From Streptomyces lomondensis (GTDB taxonomy: Bacteria; Actinomycetota; Actinomycetes; Streptomycetales; Streptomycetaceae): a DNA stretch of 64,000 bases. Below are positions 18,868 through 27,285 of this stretch, in pieces. Position 1 is the first letter of the stretch, and each line of letters opens with the position of its first letter. A model generated the notes under the pieces. The model was not told where the DNA came from, made no database searches, and saw only the letters and a program-made list of their open reading frames with translations. The translations under genes and the position numbers were made by a program. The stretch is from assembly GCF_014651035.1 (NCBI RefSeq), contig NZ_BMWC01000003.1, positions 751,898 to 815,897 on the forward strand, read 5' to 3'.

Positions 18868-21620
18868 GACGGTTCGCCTCCTCGGACGATCGAGCCTTGC
18901 CTCGCGCCGCGCGCGCCGGCCCGGCTCCTGCCTGTAGTCGAGGCGAGGGCGGACCAGATGGAATCCGGGCGCAGGGGCAGGGTGCTGACGCGGATGCCGA
19001 GGGCGTCATGCACGGCGTTGGCGAGCGCCGGGGCGATGGGGTTGATGGCCAGTTCGGCGAGGGGCTTGGGGGCCGTCGTGCTGTCGCGGTCGATGAACTG
19101 GACATGGGTGGGAGGAAAATCACCGAAAAGCGGGATGGTGTAAGAACGCAGGTCACGCGTGGTGATGTGCCCGTCAGGACCCGTGGTCAGTTCTTCGCCG
19201 AGCGTGCAGCCGAGGCCTTGGACGACGGCTCCTTCGACTTGGGCGCGGCTTTGCTCGGTGTGGACGATGCCTCCGGCGTCGGCGATGTGCACGCTGTCGA
19301 GGACGCTGATGATGCCGGTGTCCGGGTCCACGCCGATGCGGAACCACTGGGCGCTGACGGACAGGGACAGCTCCGCGTCGTCCGCCGCGGCGGTGGCCTC
19401 GGCTTGCAGGCACAGTCCGGCCGACTGGGCGTAGCAGTGAAGGTCGGTGAGGGGCACGCTTGTTCCGGCGCAATGAACGGTGTCATCGGTGAGGCGGCAG
19501 GCGCCGGACGGGGTTCCGGTGAAGGCGGCTGCTGTGCCGGTGAGGAGCCCGGCGAGTTCTTGGCAAGCGCGGGTGACGGCCTGCCCGGTGAGCGCCATGG
19601 CGGTCGAGGCGAAGCCTCCGGTGTCGCGCTCGAGGAAATCGGTGTCGGCCTGGTGCAACCGGATGCGTGCCGGGCTGGTTCCCAGCGTCCGGGCGGCGAT
19701 CCGGCACAGGGCGGTGCCGGCGCCGCTGCCGAACTCCGGGGCCCCGGTGATGAGGTCGTAGCGGCCGTCGGCAGCCAGTGATGCCTTCGCCTGGGCGAGG
19801 TGGCCGTCGGCCGGCACGCTGTGGTGGGCGGCGACGGCCAGGCCCTCACCGACGCGGCACCCCGGTGCGGCGGGCCGCGCACGCTTGAGACGGCGGTCCT
19901 CACGTACCCGCCGCAGGGCGGCGAGCACGTCGTGCAGGGCGGTTCCCATGCGGGCGGGCTGCTCGCCCACACCAGGAAACACCGCCCTGTCTGCGGGGCC
20001 CAGGCAGGCCCGCTCACGCATGGTCAGCGGGTCCAGGCCGAGGCGGTGAGCGATGTCGTCGAGAGCGGATTCCACGGCGAAAACGATCTGCGCGGCGCCG
20101 TACCCGCGGAACGCGCCGGAGGGGACGTTGTGGGTGCGCACGCTGTAGCCGTGAACGGCCGTGTTCGGGCACCGGTAGGGAGCAAGCCCCTCCGCGCAGC
20201 CGGTCTCCAGCACGCTGGGCCCGTGATTGCCGTAGGCGCCGGTGTCGGCGATCACATGGACTTTCATCGCTGTGAGCGTGCCGTCACGGCGGCTGCCGAT
20301 GGTGACCCTGGTCTTGAAGGGATGCCGGGTGGTGGTCGCGGTGAGTTCGTCGGTGCGCGACAGTTCCAGCTGCACCGGGCGCCCCGTGCGCAGGCAGGCG
20401 AGGGTCGTGATGTCCTCGGTCAGGACGTCCTGCTTGCCGCCGAACGCACCACCGACGCGGCCCGCGGTGACCCGTACCTGCTGAGGGTCGAGGCCGAAGA
20501 TGTCGCACAGGCGTCGGCGCACCAGATGCGGGGCTTGCGTGGAGGTGTGCACCCGCAGCCGTCCCTCGCGATCCCTCCAGACCCGGGACCCGTGGCATTC
20601 CAGAGTGGTGTGCTGGACCCGCTGGGTGGTGAAGGTGCGGTCGTAGACGGTGTCGGCCTCGGCCAGCCCGCGGTCGACGTCGCCCGTGGACCGGTGCAGG
20701 TGGGCGATCACATTGGGCCCGTCGCCCACCCGCACAGCACCAGGACGCATCGCTTCCTCGGCAGTGGCGACGGCGGGGAGCACCTGGTAGGTGACGCGGA
20801 CCAGACGGCCGGCTTCCTGGGCCGGCGCGGGGTGGTCGGCGATGACGGCGGCGACGCGCTGGCCGACGTGGCGTACCACATCGTCAAGGACCCGCAGGTC
20901 GAGCGGGTCGTCCTCGGTCCGTTCGTGCAGTGCCGTGGAGAATCGGGTCACCGGGGCGTGGCGATGGGTGAGGACGGCGTGCACACCTGGCACGGCGAGC
21001 GCCGCACGGGTGTCGATGTCCAGGATGCGGGCGTGCCGGTGCGGGGAGCGCACCAGCGCCAGGTGCAGCATGCCCTCCGGCTCGGGTTCGTCGAGGGTGA
21101 AGCACGCGGCGCCGGTCACGACATCGCGCGTGGCCGGGTCCGCTGAGCCGGGATCGCAGTGAGGAACGGATGGTGGCGAACCGTGTTCGCATGTGGCCTC
21201 CACCGCGCGGCTGATCGACTGGTAACCGGTGCAGCGGCACAGGTTGCCTTTCAACGCCTGTGGCAGATCGCCCAGTTGGGGCCGGTTCAGGGCGGCGACG
21301 GTCATGACGAATCCCGGCGTGCAGTAGCCGCACTGGAACCCCTGGGCCCGTGCGAACGCCTCCTGAACCGGATGCAGGAGACCGCCCGTGCTCAGGCCCT
21401 CGACGGTGGTCACCGTGCGGCCGTCGATGCGGTGGGCGGGATACAGACAGCTGTGCACGGCCATGCCGTCCACGTGCACGGTGCACGCCCCGCAGTCACC
21501 GCTGTCGCAGCCCTTCTTCACCCCTGTCCAGCCCTGCTCGCGCAGGTACGTGCGCAGACACTGCCCCGCCCGGGGCGGCTGCTCGCTGTCCTGGCCATTG
21601 ATACACACGGTGAAAGGCAT
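18864..21620 (-). CDS. Molybdenum hydroxylase: fused 2Fe-2S and molybdopterin subunits (xanthine dehydrogenase family)
   Basis: A 918-residue protein. Residues 1-150 hold two [2Fe-2S] clusters: a plant-type ferredoxin one (Cys38, 43, 46, 58) and an alpha-helical one (Cys95, 98, 126, 128; CGYCTPGF and GNLCRCTG). From about residue 165 the large molybdopterin domain follows (VTGAACFTLD, VGGAFGGKQ, SGAFRGYGAAQ). Enzymes of this family hydroxylate purines, aldehydes or N-heterocycles and pass electrons through the Fe-S clusters to FAD. The Fe-S and Mo parts are usually separate genes in bacteria or joined with FAD in eukaryotes; here FAD is a separate gene 6 bp upstream. The substrate is not clear. 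Confidence 0.85.
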   Translation of the reverse strand: MPFTVCINGQDSEQPPRAGQCLRTYLREQGWTGVKKGCDSGDCGACTVHVDGMAVHSCLYPAHRIDGRTVTTVEGLSTGGLLHPVQEAFARAQGFQCGYCTPGFVMTVAALNRPQLGDLPQALKGNLCRCTGYQSISRAVEATCEHGSPPSVPHCDPGSADPATRDVVTGAACFTLDEPEPEGMLHLALVRSPHRHARILDIDTRAALAVPGVHAVLTHRHAPVTRFSTALHERTEDDPLDLRVLDDVVRHVGQRVAAVIADHPAPAQEAGRLVRVTYQVLPAVATAEEAMRPGAVRVGDGPNVIAHLHRSTGDVDRGLAEADTVYDRTFTTQRVQHTTLECHGSRVWRDREGRLRVHTSTQAPHLVRRRLCDIFGLDPQQVRVTAGRVGGAFGGKQDVLTEDITTLACLRTGRPVQLELSRTDELTATTTRHPFKTRVTIGSRRDGTLTAMKVHVIADTGAYGNHGPSVLETGCAEGLAPYRCPNTAVHGYSVRTHNVPSGAFRGYGAAQIVFAVESALDDIAHRLGLDPLTMRERACLGPADRAVFPGVGEQPARMGTALHDVLAALRRVREDRRLKRARPAAPGCRVGEGLAVAAHHSVPADGHLAQAKASLAADGRYDLITGAPEFGSGAGTALCRIAARTLGTSPARIRLHQADTDFLERDTGGFASTAMALTGQAVTRACQELAGLLTGTAAAFTGTPSGACRLTDDTVHCAGTSVPLTDLHCYAQSAGLCLQAEATAAADDAELSLSVSAQWFRIGVDPDTGIISVLDSVHIADAGGIVHTEQSRAQVEGAVVQGLGCTLGEELTTGPDGHITTRDLRSYTIPLFGDFPPTHVQFIDRDSTTAPKPLAELAINPIAPALANAVHDALGIRVSTLPLRPDSIWSALASTTGRSRAGARGARQGSIVRGGEPS

Positions 21621-21626
21621 CGGGCC

Positions 21627-22451
21627 TTACCTCTCCTCCGCCAGGGTGCTGCGGACCTCTTCAGCCAGATGCACGGCCAGGTGCCGCCGCCAACGCGGTC
21701 GCCCATGGACATCGTCGAGGAGAAGTTGGCAGGGGAGCGCCGGCAACAGGCGCCCCCGCAGCTCGCCGGGGCAGGGCGTGCACGGGAAGGAAACGGTCAC
21801 CGGGCGGCTCGTGGCGGCGGTGACGGTGACGGTCAGCCGCCCCTCCGGCCGACCCCGGATACCGGTGACCAGGGCCACCGACCTGCCCCAAACGTGGGTT
21901 GCGACTCTGCGCATCAGACTGCGCGCGGCCAGTGCGCCGGCGGGCAGCGTGAGCGAGCGCAGCAGCTCACCAGGCCCCAGCACGGTGGACCCGTTCCCCG
22001 TGACGAAGTCCCGGACAGGCACGGCACGTTCTGTTCCGTCCAGGCCACGCACCCGGCAGGTGCCGTCCAGCGCTACGGCCATGGAGATCATGGGGCCGGC
22101 CGGGAGGGCGGCGCAGAGGTTGCCGCCCACCGTCGCGGTGTTCCACACCTTGAAGGACGACGAGAACGCCCGGCAGCAGCCGGCGATCAGCGCTCGCCCC
22201 GACGGCCACGGCGCGCCGGGCGTCTCGGCGAATGCCAGCAAGTCGGTGATGGTGCAGGTGGCCGCCACCTCGATCCCGGCCTCCGTCACGGTCAGTGGCG
22301 GCCAGTCAAGAGTGGTCAGATCACGCAGCCGCCGCAGTCCGGGCCGAGGTTCGGCGAACAGGGCCGTACCGCCGGCGAGCCATGCATCTCCCTGCCGCCA
22401 GGGCAACGCGATCTGCCCGTCGACAACCTCACGTACTGCGGTCAGATCCAA
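21627..22451 (-). CDS. FAD-binding subunit of the molybdenum hydroxylase
   Basis: A 274-residue member of the CO-dehydrogenase/xanthine-dehydrogenase FAD subunit family. Seen are the first flavin loop (GDAWLAGGTALF, near residues 21-32), the second (NTATVGGNLCAALPAGPM, near 103-120) and the C-terminal FAD_binding_5/CO_deh_flav_C part (ELLRSLTLP, then RVATHVWGRSVALVTGI). It passes electrons from the Fe-S clusters of the partner subunit to NAD or another acceptor. It begins at the ATG at 22451 and is the first gene of the minus-strand operon. Confidence 0.85.
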   Translation of the reverse strand: MDLTAVREVVDGQIALPWRQGDAWLAGGTALFAEPRPGLRRLRDLTTLDWPPLTVTEAGIEVAATCTITDLLAFAETPGAPWPSGRALIAGCCRAFSSSFKVWNTATVGGNLCAALPAGPMISMAVALDGTCRVRGLDGTERAVPVRDFVTGNGSTVLGPGELLRSLTLPAGALAARSLMRRVATHVWGRSVALVTGIRGRPEGRLTVTVTAATSRPVTVSFPCTPCPGELRGRLLPALPCQLLLDDVHGRPRWRRHLAVHLAEEVRSTLAEER

Positions 22452-22977
22452 GGCACACTCCCTTCGTGCGCATCGTCAGCCCAGTAGTGGCCAGACCCTC
22501 GGTGACGGACGGTCCACCGACCTGGCCGGGCATGACGATGGTGAGCTCGTGGACGTGGCGCGTGCCTGGCTCCGCTGACCACCGGCCAGCGCCGGGGTGG
22601 CGACGGTGCGCACGCGGCAGCGCGGCCGCGCTGCGGTGACGCGACCACCCTTTGCGACCCGTCATCCGGCCGGACCCCGCCCGGCCGGCTTCGGCTCCAG
22701 CCACGTCATGGTGAAGCCCAAAGGCCACCCGGGGACATCAGCTGACCTGAACGGGGTGAATGGGCAACGGTCACCCACACAGTGGCAAGGGGTTGCCGCC
22801 CCCGCACGTGACTCGCTCATCATGCTCCCTGCACCATCTCCCGGCCGGCACTCGATCCCGGTGCACAGCTAGGCTCCCCTGCAGCGATCCCCGGCAAAGG
22901 GGGCCGAACGGGTGACGCGGGGGAACGCCCGGCGGTGACACGAACGCTGACGGCCGCCGCCCGTCATCATCGCGTCC
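22452..22977. other. Stretch without a recognised gene
   Basis: About 525 bp upstream of the molybdenum hydroxylase operon and of the tryptophan-dioxygenase-like fragment. It should contain the operon promoter. I see no coding frame with a plausible start or domain, and no clear repeat. Confidence 0.4.
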
Positions 22978-23060
22978 ATGGAGACGCCCTACGCCTGCTA
23001 CCTGCAACTTCCCGATCTCCTCGGCCTACAGGAGCCCCGCACCCCGGATGAGCAGTCCTC
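22978..23060 (+). pseudogene. Fragment resembling tryptophan 2,3-dioxygenase N-terminus
   Basis: The frame from the ATG at 22978 reads METPYACYLQLPDLLGLQEP followed by RTPDEQ. I recognise this as the TPYxxYLxLxxLLGLQxPRTPDE opening of a tryptophan 2,3-dioxygenase-like heme enzyme. After that the frame runs into unrelated Arg/Ser-rich sequence, so about 28 residues of an enzyme of 250-280 remain. It is evidence of gene loss here. The match is short and made from memory. Confidence 0.45.
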
Positions 23061-23602
23061 ACGTCACAGCCGTCGTAAACGCCCGGTCCGCCTGATGCCG
23101 ATCAGGGGCACGAGTCGCAGTCGGCTGACGCACTATGGGCGCTGCGGACGGCCGTCATCCGCGGCGATGTTGACGATTTGCTCGGGGTGCATCTCGACGA
23201 GGCCGTAGAGCAGGTCCACCCGGCGCCGTACCGGAGCACCAGCCGGTCATCGGTCGTCTCGGCGACGGAGGTCCTCTCGCGGCTGCCTGTCACCTGGGTG
23301 ACCTGAGCGAGACTGTCGCGGATCTTCAGTTCCACCATCGGAGCGGCCGCGAACGATTCCACGAGGTACGTCGCGGCCCTCCATCAACAGCGTCTTATTC
23401 CTGATCGCGCGACGCACGACCTTGCCCTTACCACGGTCCGAAGCGTGCGGGTTCGTGAAATCCTGGATGAGGAAACGCATGAACCCGCACACCTTTCCAA
23501 GGGCATGGGGGCTCGGCGTGTGGGTTGCGGGAGTTGGGGCTGTGCCCCGCTGTTCCTGGCCAGGCGTGCTGGAGTGACGGTTCAGCGGGCCCAGCTGCCG
23601 CT
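23061..23602. other. Debris region
   Basis: No intact gene. The minus strand has an open frame from 23362 (FAAAPMVELKIRDSLAQVTQ, then VLRYGAG) that seems to continue after a frameshift near 23217 as VDLLYGLVEMHPEQIVNIAA. A second minus-strand piece lies at 23400-23480 (MRFLIQDFTNPHASDRGKGK). I do not recognise either. Confidence 0.35.
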
Positions 23603-23977
23603 TTAGCCGTCCTGGCGTGCGGGGACGAAGTTCGCGTACTCCTCGATGCGGGTGATCAGTCCTGCGTCGTCGAAGCCGAAATAGACCGCGGCATGGACCT
23701 CGCCGCGCATGCCGTTCTTCGTAGCTACGTGAACCACGTGCTGCTGGAGGACTTCGCCGGGCTGGGAGAGCTGGCGGATGATGTCGTAGCGCATCGATTT
23801 GATGGAGCCGATCTGCCCCTTCATCCCTTCGATGTTCTTCTCGATCGTCTCCTCGCCCTTGCCGTCGTTGTGCCAGACGGCGGCTGTCTCGGCGCACAGG
23901 GCGCGGGCAGCCTCCCAGTCACGCTTTTCCAGCGCGCGGAGGTAGGTGACGGCCTTGTCCTTGAGGTTCTGGCTCAT
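23603..23977 (-). CDS. SnoaL-like / NTF2-fold protein
   Basis: A 124-residue soluble protein with the cone-shaped SnoaL/NTF2 pattern. It has an N-terminal helix pair (DKAVTYLRALEKRDWEAARALCAE), the TAAVWHNDGKGEETIEKNIEGM stretch, strands (MRYDIIRQLSQPGEV, VHVATKNGMRGEVHAAVYFGF) and the end ITRIEEYANFVPA. This fold covers cyclases, isomerases and many small-ligand binders. Its start is 39 bp downstream of the DUF1684 stop on the same strand, so the two are likely one operon. The substrate is unknown. Confidence 0.8.
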   Translation of the reverse strand: MSQNLKDKAVTYLRALEKRDWEAARALCAETAAVWHNDGKGEETIEKNIEGMKGQIGSIKSMRYDIIRQLSQPGEVLQQHVVHVATKNGMRGEVHAAVYFGFDDAGLITRIEEYANFVPARQDG

Positions 23978-24016
23978 GATCGTCTTCCTTCTGTGAGAGC
24001 TGTGGGCAGGAGCGGG

Positions 24017-24868
24017 TCAGTTCTGCCCGGCGGTGTGGTGGATGAGGGTGCGCTCGCCGGCCTCGACGCGCATCGGCAGGTGGTTGCCGGGCGGGGAGAG
24101 GGGGCAGACGAAGACGTCCGGGTTGAGGTGGTGGTGAGAGAGTGTGGCCTGGTTGAAGTCGACGGTCAGCGTGCTGCCGGGCTCCAGCAGGGGGAGCACG
24201 AGCCAGCGGCCGATCTCGGGCGTTTCAGCTCCGTTGGTCTCGTCGGTGAAGATCGCCAGGCGCTGGCCGGGGAAGTCCTGCAGGACGGCCATCACGTACT
24301 CGCTGCCGTTGATGGTCACGACCAGGTCGACGGGGGCCAGGATGGCTTCGGTGCTGCGCGGGGTGGTCAGTCGCCCCACTTCGATGCGGCGGCCCTCGGG
24401 CGCCGCCCGGAACTGGCCTTCGAACACCCAGGAGGGGTCGTAGGGAAAGGCATCGATGCCGCTGAGGCCGGAGCGTTCGACGGCGTTGTGGTCCATGACG
24501 ACCAGGCCGTAGGAGCCGTCGGCGCCGGCGGCGAAGCCGACCATGTTGTCGGGGAATTCCAGCGAGCAGCCGCTAGGGACCTCCGCGGTGCCGTCGACTG
24601 TTGTTCCGTCGATCGTTACGCCGTCTGCGGCGGTGGCCGTCACGGTCAAGGCTCCGGCTGCGTTCGTGCTCCACTGGCCTGGGACGCCGGGCAGTGCGTG
24701 GAGGTCGCGATCGGTGATCTTGCCGTTGGCGACGACTTTGGCCTTCCCGTTCTCTCCGGCGACTTCTTCCCACCGGCCTTGGCGCCAGGCTTCGTACTCG
24801 GCGGGGACTCCGTTCGACGTGTCGGTGTGGGCGGTTGCGTGCTTGCGCGAGGGGGGCTGAGTAGCCAT
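24017..24868 (-). CDS. DUF1684 family protein
   Basis: A 283-residue protein of the DUF1684 family. The family-typical end is visible: GRWLVLPLLEPGSTLTVDFN (near 220-239) and FVCPLSPPGNHLPMRVEAGE (near 255-274), matching the VDFNxAYxPxC...CPLPPPENRLPxxVxAGE pattern. The usual Cys of the AYNPPC motif is replaced here by SHHHLNPD. No membrane segment is seen. The ATG at 24868 is preceded by AAGG within GGAAAGGTGCACC. The function is unknown; family members often occur beside regulators of stress or quinone responses. It leads an operon with the SnoaL-like gene, and the upstream DNA shares boxes with the XRE-cupin gene. Confidence 0.75.
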   Translation of the reverse strand: MATQPPSRKHATAHTDTSNGVPAEYEAWRQGRWEEVAGENGKAKVVANGKITDRDLHALPGVPGQWSTNAAGALTVTATAADGVTIDGTTVDGTAEVPSGCSLEFPDNMVGFAAGADGSYGLVVMDHNAVERSGLSGIDAFPYDPSWVFEGQFRAAPEGRRIEVGRLTTPRSTEAILAPVDLVVTINGSEYVMAVLQDFPGQRLAIFTDETNGAETPEIGRWLVLPLLEPGSTLTVDFNQATLSHHHLNPDVFVCPLSPPGNHLPMRVEAGERTLIHHTAGQN

Positions 24869-24911
24869 GGAGGTGCACCTTTCCGGGACTGCACCCGAAC
24901 CTACGAGTCGC

Positions 24912-24950
24912 ATGCCTGGAAGGCATGACTGGTTGCGCATGAGGCAAGGT
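24912..24950. promoter_or_regulatory. Probable operator of the DUF1684-SnoaL operon
   Basis: Inverted repeat ATGCCT-GGA-AGGCAT at 24912-24926 and the box TGAGGCAAGGTAT starting at 24940. The second differs at two of 13 positions from TGACGCAAGGCAT upstream of the XRE-cupin gene (26327-26339), and the ATGCCT/AGGCAT halves also recur there. Both lie 40-85 bp upstream of the DUF1684 start, in the promoter position. Confidence 0.5.
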
Positions 24951-25079
24951 ATTGAGTGCGTGTGCTGCCCGGCGGGCAATCAGAGCGGCTTGGATCAGAC
25001 GCGGCGCGCAGCCCAGGCGGTGCGCTCTGTACGCACTTTCACAACAGACCGCCGGGCGCGAGCCGGTCGCGAACGTTGC

Positions 25080-25690
25080 AGTGTGCGATCGGGGTCCTCG
25101 ATGTCCACGGCGATGGTGCGGTCACCTTCGACCGTGAATCCGGCAGCGATCAGCATCGGCCCTCAGTCGGCCCCGCGGTGGGGCACGTGCTCGGCATGGA
25201 AGCGGTCGGTCTCGGCATGGCACTTTCTACCGAGGACCTCGCCGCGCTCGACCAGCTCCTGGACACCGGAAGCCCGCACAGCGTCCTGCGGCGCGGTGAC
25301 TGGCCCGACTTCGGCTCAACGGACCTGGCATGGGCGTCGGCCTCGATGCACCACATGACCCGGGTCATCGAGGTCGGCTTGCACGGTGCGTATGCGCTCT
25401 TCCATGCCGCGGGCGCACGCCTTTGCGCTCAGGTGCTGGAGGTGTCCGGCGGACGCGTCGACAGCGGTGACGTGTGCTTCGGGGAGGCGGACGAGCAGGG
25501 CGAAGGTGCCCGCGCCCGTGCCGCACCCAGATCCACGATCTGGCGCGTGCCGGCGTTCAGCGGCAGCCAGGCAGCGGTGGAGGCAATGTCCTCAGCGAGG
25601 GCTTCGGCGTCCAGGTCGAGAATCTCCGCCTGGCCGTCGGTGCTGTGCTCTTGGTGCCGGCCCTGCTGGGCATCATGGTGGGGGATGTCC
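25080..25690. pseudogene. Scrambled SAM-dependent methyltransferase
   Basis: Four pieces of one class I methyltransferase lie on alternating strands. On the minus strand from about 25690: AEILDLDAEALAEDIAST, then (after a frameshift at the SAM loop VDLGA/GTGAGTFALL) SAGHLQHLSAKACARGMEE and RTVQADLD (to about 25370). On the plus strand at 25298-25360: WPDFGSTDLAWASASMHHMT. On the plus strand at 25216-25298: LSTEDLAALDQLLDTGSPHS and VLRRGD. On the minus strand at 25080-25190: KCHAETDRFHAEHVPHRGAD, a stop in place of Trp, then GPMLIAAGFTVEGDRTIAVD. Order and strand differ from the intact family as I recall it, so an inversion must have occurred. It lies downstream of the XRE-cupin gene, the normal place for such a partner gene. 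Confidence 0.65.
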
Positions 25691-25728
25691 GGGTGCACGT
25701 GCGGTCATTCACAGACGCCTTGAGCGTC

Positions 25729-26307
25729 TCAGTCGCCGGCGCCGGCGCTCTCGCGCTGGTGGCCGCGGCGGGCGTCGCGGTCGAAGATGCCCAGGATCTC
25801 GCAGGGTCCGCCCGCGGTGCCGATCGCATGCGGCAGCATGGTGGGGAACTCGGCGGCCTGGTTGGTCTCGATGCGGAAGCGGCGGTGGCCGAGCATGAGG
25901 ATCGCGGTGCCGGACAGGACGACGAGCCATTCGCGTCCCGGGTGGGCGCGCATGCGCGCCGGATTCTCGGGCGGCGGTTCGGTCATGCGCTGGCGCACCA
26001 CGCTCATGCCGGGGTCGCCCTTTATGGACCAGCGCATCAGGCCGTGGGCGCCGTCGATCATCGGGCTGGTGACGACGTCTTCGGCGGCGGTCGCCACGAG
26101 CTGGTCCAGCGAGGTGTCCAGAGCACGGGCGAGGGTGACCAGCTGATCCAGCGCGAGGCGGCGCTGACCGTTCTCGATCCGGCTCAGTGAGGACTGGCTG
26201 AGGTTGGCGCGGTTGGCCAGTTCCTCCAGGGACCAGCCCTGGGCGACCCGCAGGGCGCGGATGCGTTTTCGAACGAGGCTGTCCAGCTCCCCATCTTCTT
26301 GCGTCAT
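25729..26307 (-). CDS. XRE-family regulator with C-terminal cupin
   Basis: A 192-residue protein. Residues 8-65 form an XRE-type helix-turn-helix (VRKRIRALRVAQGWSLEELA, NRANLSQSSLSRIENGQR, LALDQLVTLARALDTSLDQL). The C-terminal half is a small cupin (HPGREWLVVLSGTAILMLG, then FPTMLPHAIGTAGGPCEILG) that senses a small ligand. The ATG at 26307 is chosen because it starts the conserved part; an ATG at 26316 is also possible. An inverted repeat lies 13-32 bp upstream, which suggests autoregulation. Related boxes before the DUF1684-SnoaL operon suggest that operon is a target. The damaged methyltransferase gene lies just downstream. Confidence 0.85.
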   Translation of the reverse strand: MTQEDGELDSLVRKRIRALRVAQGWSLEELANRANLSQSSLSRIENGQRRLALDQLVTLARALDTSLDQLVATAAEDVVTSPMIDGAHGLMRWSIKGDPGMSVVRQRMTEPPPENPARMRAHPGREWLVVLSGTAILMLGHRRFRIETNQAAEFPTMLPHAIGTAGGPCEILGIFDRDARRGHQRESAGAGD

Positions 26308-26339
26308 GGGCAACATCGTATGCCTTTGACGCAAGGCAT
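26299..26339. promoter_or_regulatory. Probable operator of the XRE-cupin gene
   Basis: Perfect inverted repeat ATGCCTT-TGACGC-AAGGCAT (26320-26339), interlaced with TTGCGTCA (26299-26306) and TGACGCAA (26327-26334), which form a second, wider dyad. The site lies at the end of the upstream MmyB-type gene and just before the XRE-cupin start. It shares the TGASGCAAGGYAT box with 24940-24952. Confidence 0.55.
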
Positions 26340-27172
26340 CACCGTGCGCACAACCGGTCCAAGGCCGACTGGCTCTCGTCGTCCGCGGCGCGGTAGATCA
26401 CCAAGAGCTGGTCCGGATCTTGAAGTGGCGTCAGCGTTTCGAAATGCACCGTGATCACACCGACGTCAGGATGCCGCATCACCTTGCGTCCGCGGCCGTT
26501 GATCTTGACGTCTCGCTCGGCCCACAATCGCGCGAATTCCTCGTCACGAGTGATGCATTCGGCGATGAGGGCGGTCAACGCCTGGTCCTCCGGACGCGTG
26601 GCCCACGCAGCGCGCAGGTGGGCGATCCCCTCCCGTACGACGCGTTCGCGGTCGACGTAGAACTCCCGTATCTCCGGGTGCAGCAGGCACAGCCACATCG
26701 CATTGCGCTGCGACGGCGGCAGGGTGCCGAAATCCAGCAGCAGCCTCGCCATTTCGCTGTTCCAGGCCAGGATGTCGTAGCGGTGGTTCATCAGCATGGT
26801 CGGCAGCGGCGACAGGTCGGCGACCATCTGGGCCAGCGGCGGCGCCGCAGTGGTGGCGAGCTTGTCGGTGTCGCGGGGGCGCTGCTGGGCCAAGCCGAAG
26901 AGGTAGGCGCGTTCGTCGGGGGTCAGGCGCAGCGCCCTGGCCAGCGCCTCCACCACGTCCGCTGAGGGCCGCAGCCCGCGCGCCTGTTCCAGTCGCACGA
27001 TGTAGTCGGTGCTGACCCCGGCCAGTTCGGCGACTTCTTCGCGACGCAGTCCCGGGGTCCGCCGGGCCTGCCGACGCGCCGGCAGGCCGAAATCCCCTGG
27101 GTCCAGGCTTTCGCGCCGGGTCCGCAGGAATGCGGCCAGTTCCTGTGTCACGTCCACGGTGCGGGTGATCAT
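26339..27172 (-). CDS. MmyB-type helix-turn-helix regulator
   Basis: A 277-residue regulator. Residues 10-90 carry an XRE-type helix-turn-helix (ELAAFLRTRRESLDPGDFGL, TPGLRREEVAELAGVSTDYI, VRLEQARGLRPSADVVEALA). The C-terminal domain is the MmyB ligand-binding PAS-like domain (MNHRYDILAWNSEMARLLLD, then WLCLLHPEIREFYVDRE, HPDVGVITVHFETL). In Streptomyces this architecture is common beside an oxidoreductase gene that it controls. Here the aldo/keto reductase lies divergently, 113 bp away, with a palindrome between. Family members bind fatty acids or similar ligands; the ligand here is unknown. Confidence 0.9.
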   Translation of the reverse strand: MITRTVDVTQELAAFLRTRRESLDPGDFGLPARRQARRTPGLRREEVAELAGVSTDYIVRLEQARGLRPSADVVEALARALRLTPDERAYLFGLAQQRPRDTDKLATTAAPPLAQMVADLSPLPTMLMNHRYDILAWNSEMARLLLDFGTLPPSQRNAMWLCLLHPEIREFYVDRERVVREGIAHLRAAWATRPEDQALTALIAECITRDEEFARLWAERDVKINGRGRKVMRHPDVGVITVHFETLTPLQDPDQLLVIYRAADDESQSALDRLCAR

Positions 27173-27202
27173 GGCTGGTCCAACAGCTTGGGTAGGACTG
27201 GT

Positions 27203-27214
27203 GTTCCCAGGAAC
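27203..27214. promoter_or_regulatory. Palindrome between the MmyB-type and reductase genes
   Basis: GTTCC-CA-GGAAC, a perfect 5-bp dyad in the 113-bp divergent gap, 31 bp from the regulator start and 72 bp from the reductase start. It is the best operator candidate for the MmyB-type protein. Confidence 0.45.
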
Positions 27215-27285
27215 TTCCTTCCCTTACCTCCGGCTCGCGGTGGTCGCAGGCTGGTGCTCGACGACGATCACGAGCACAGGAGGAC

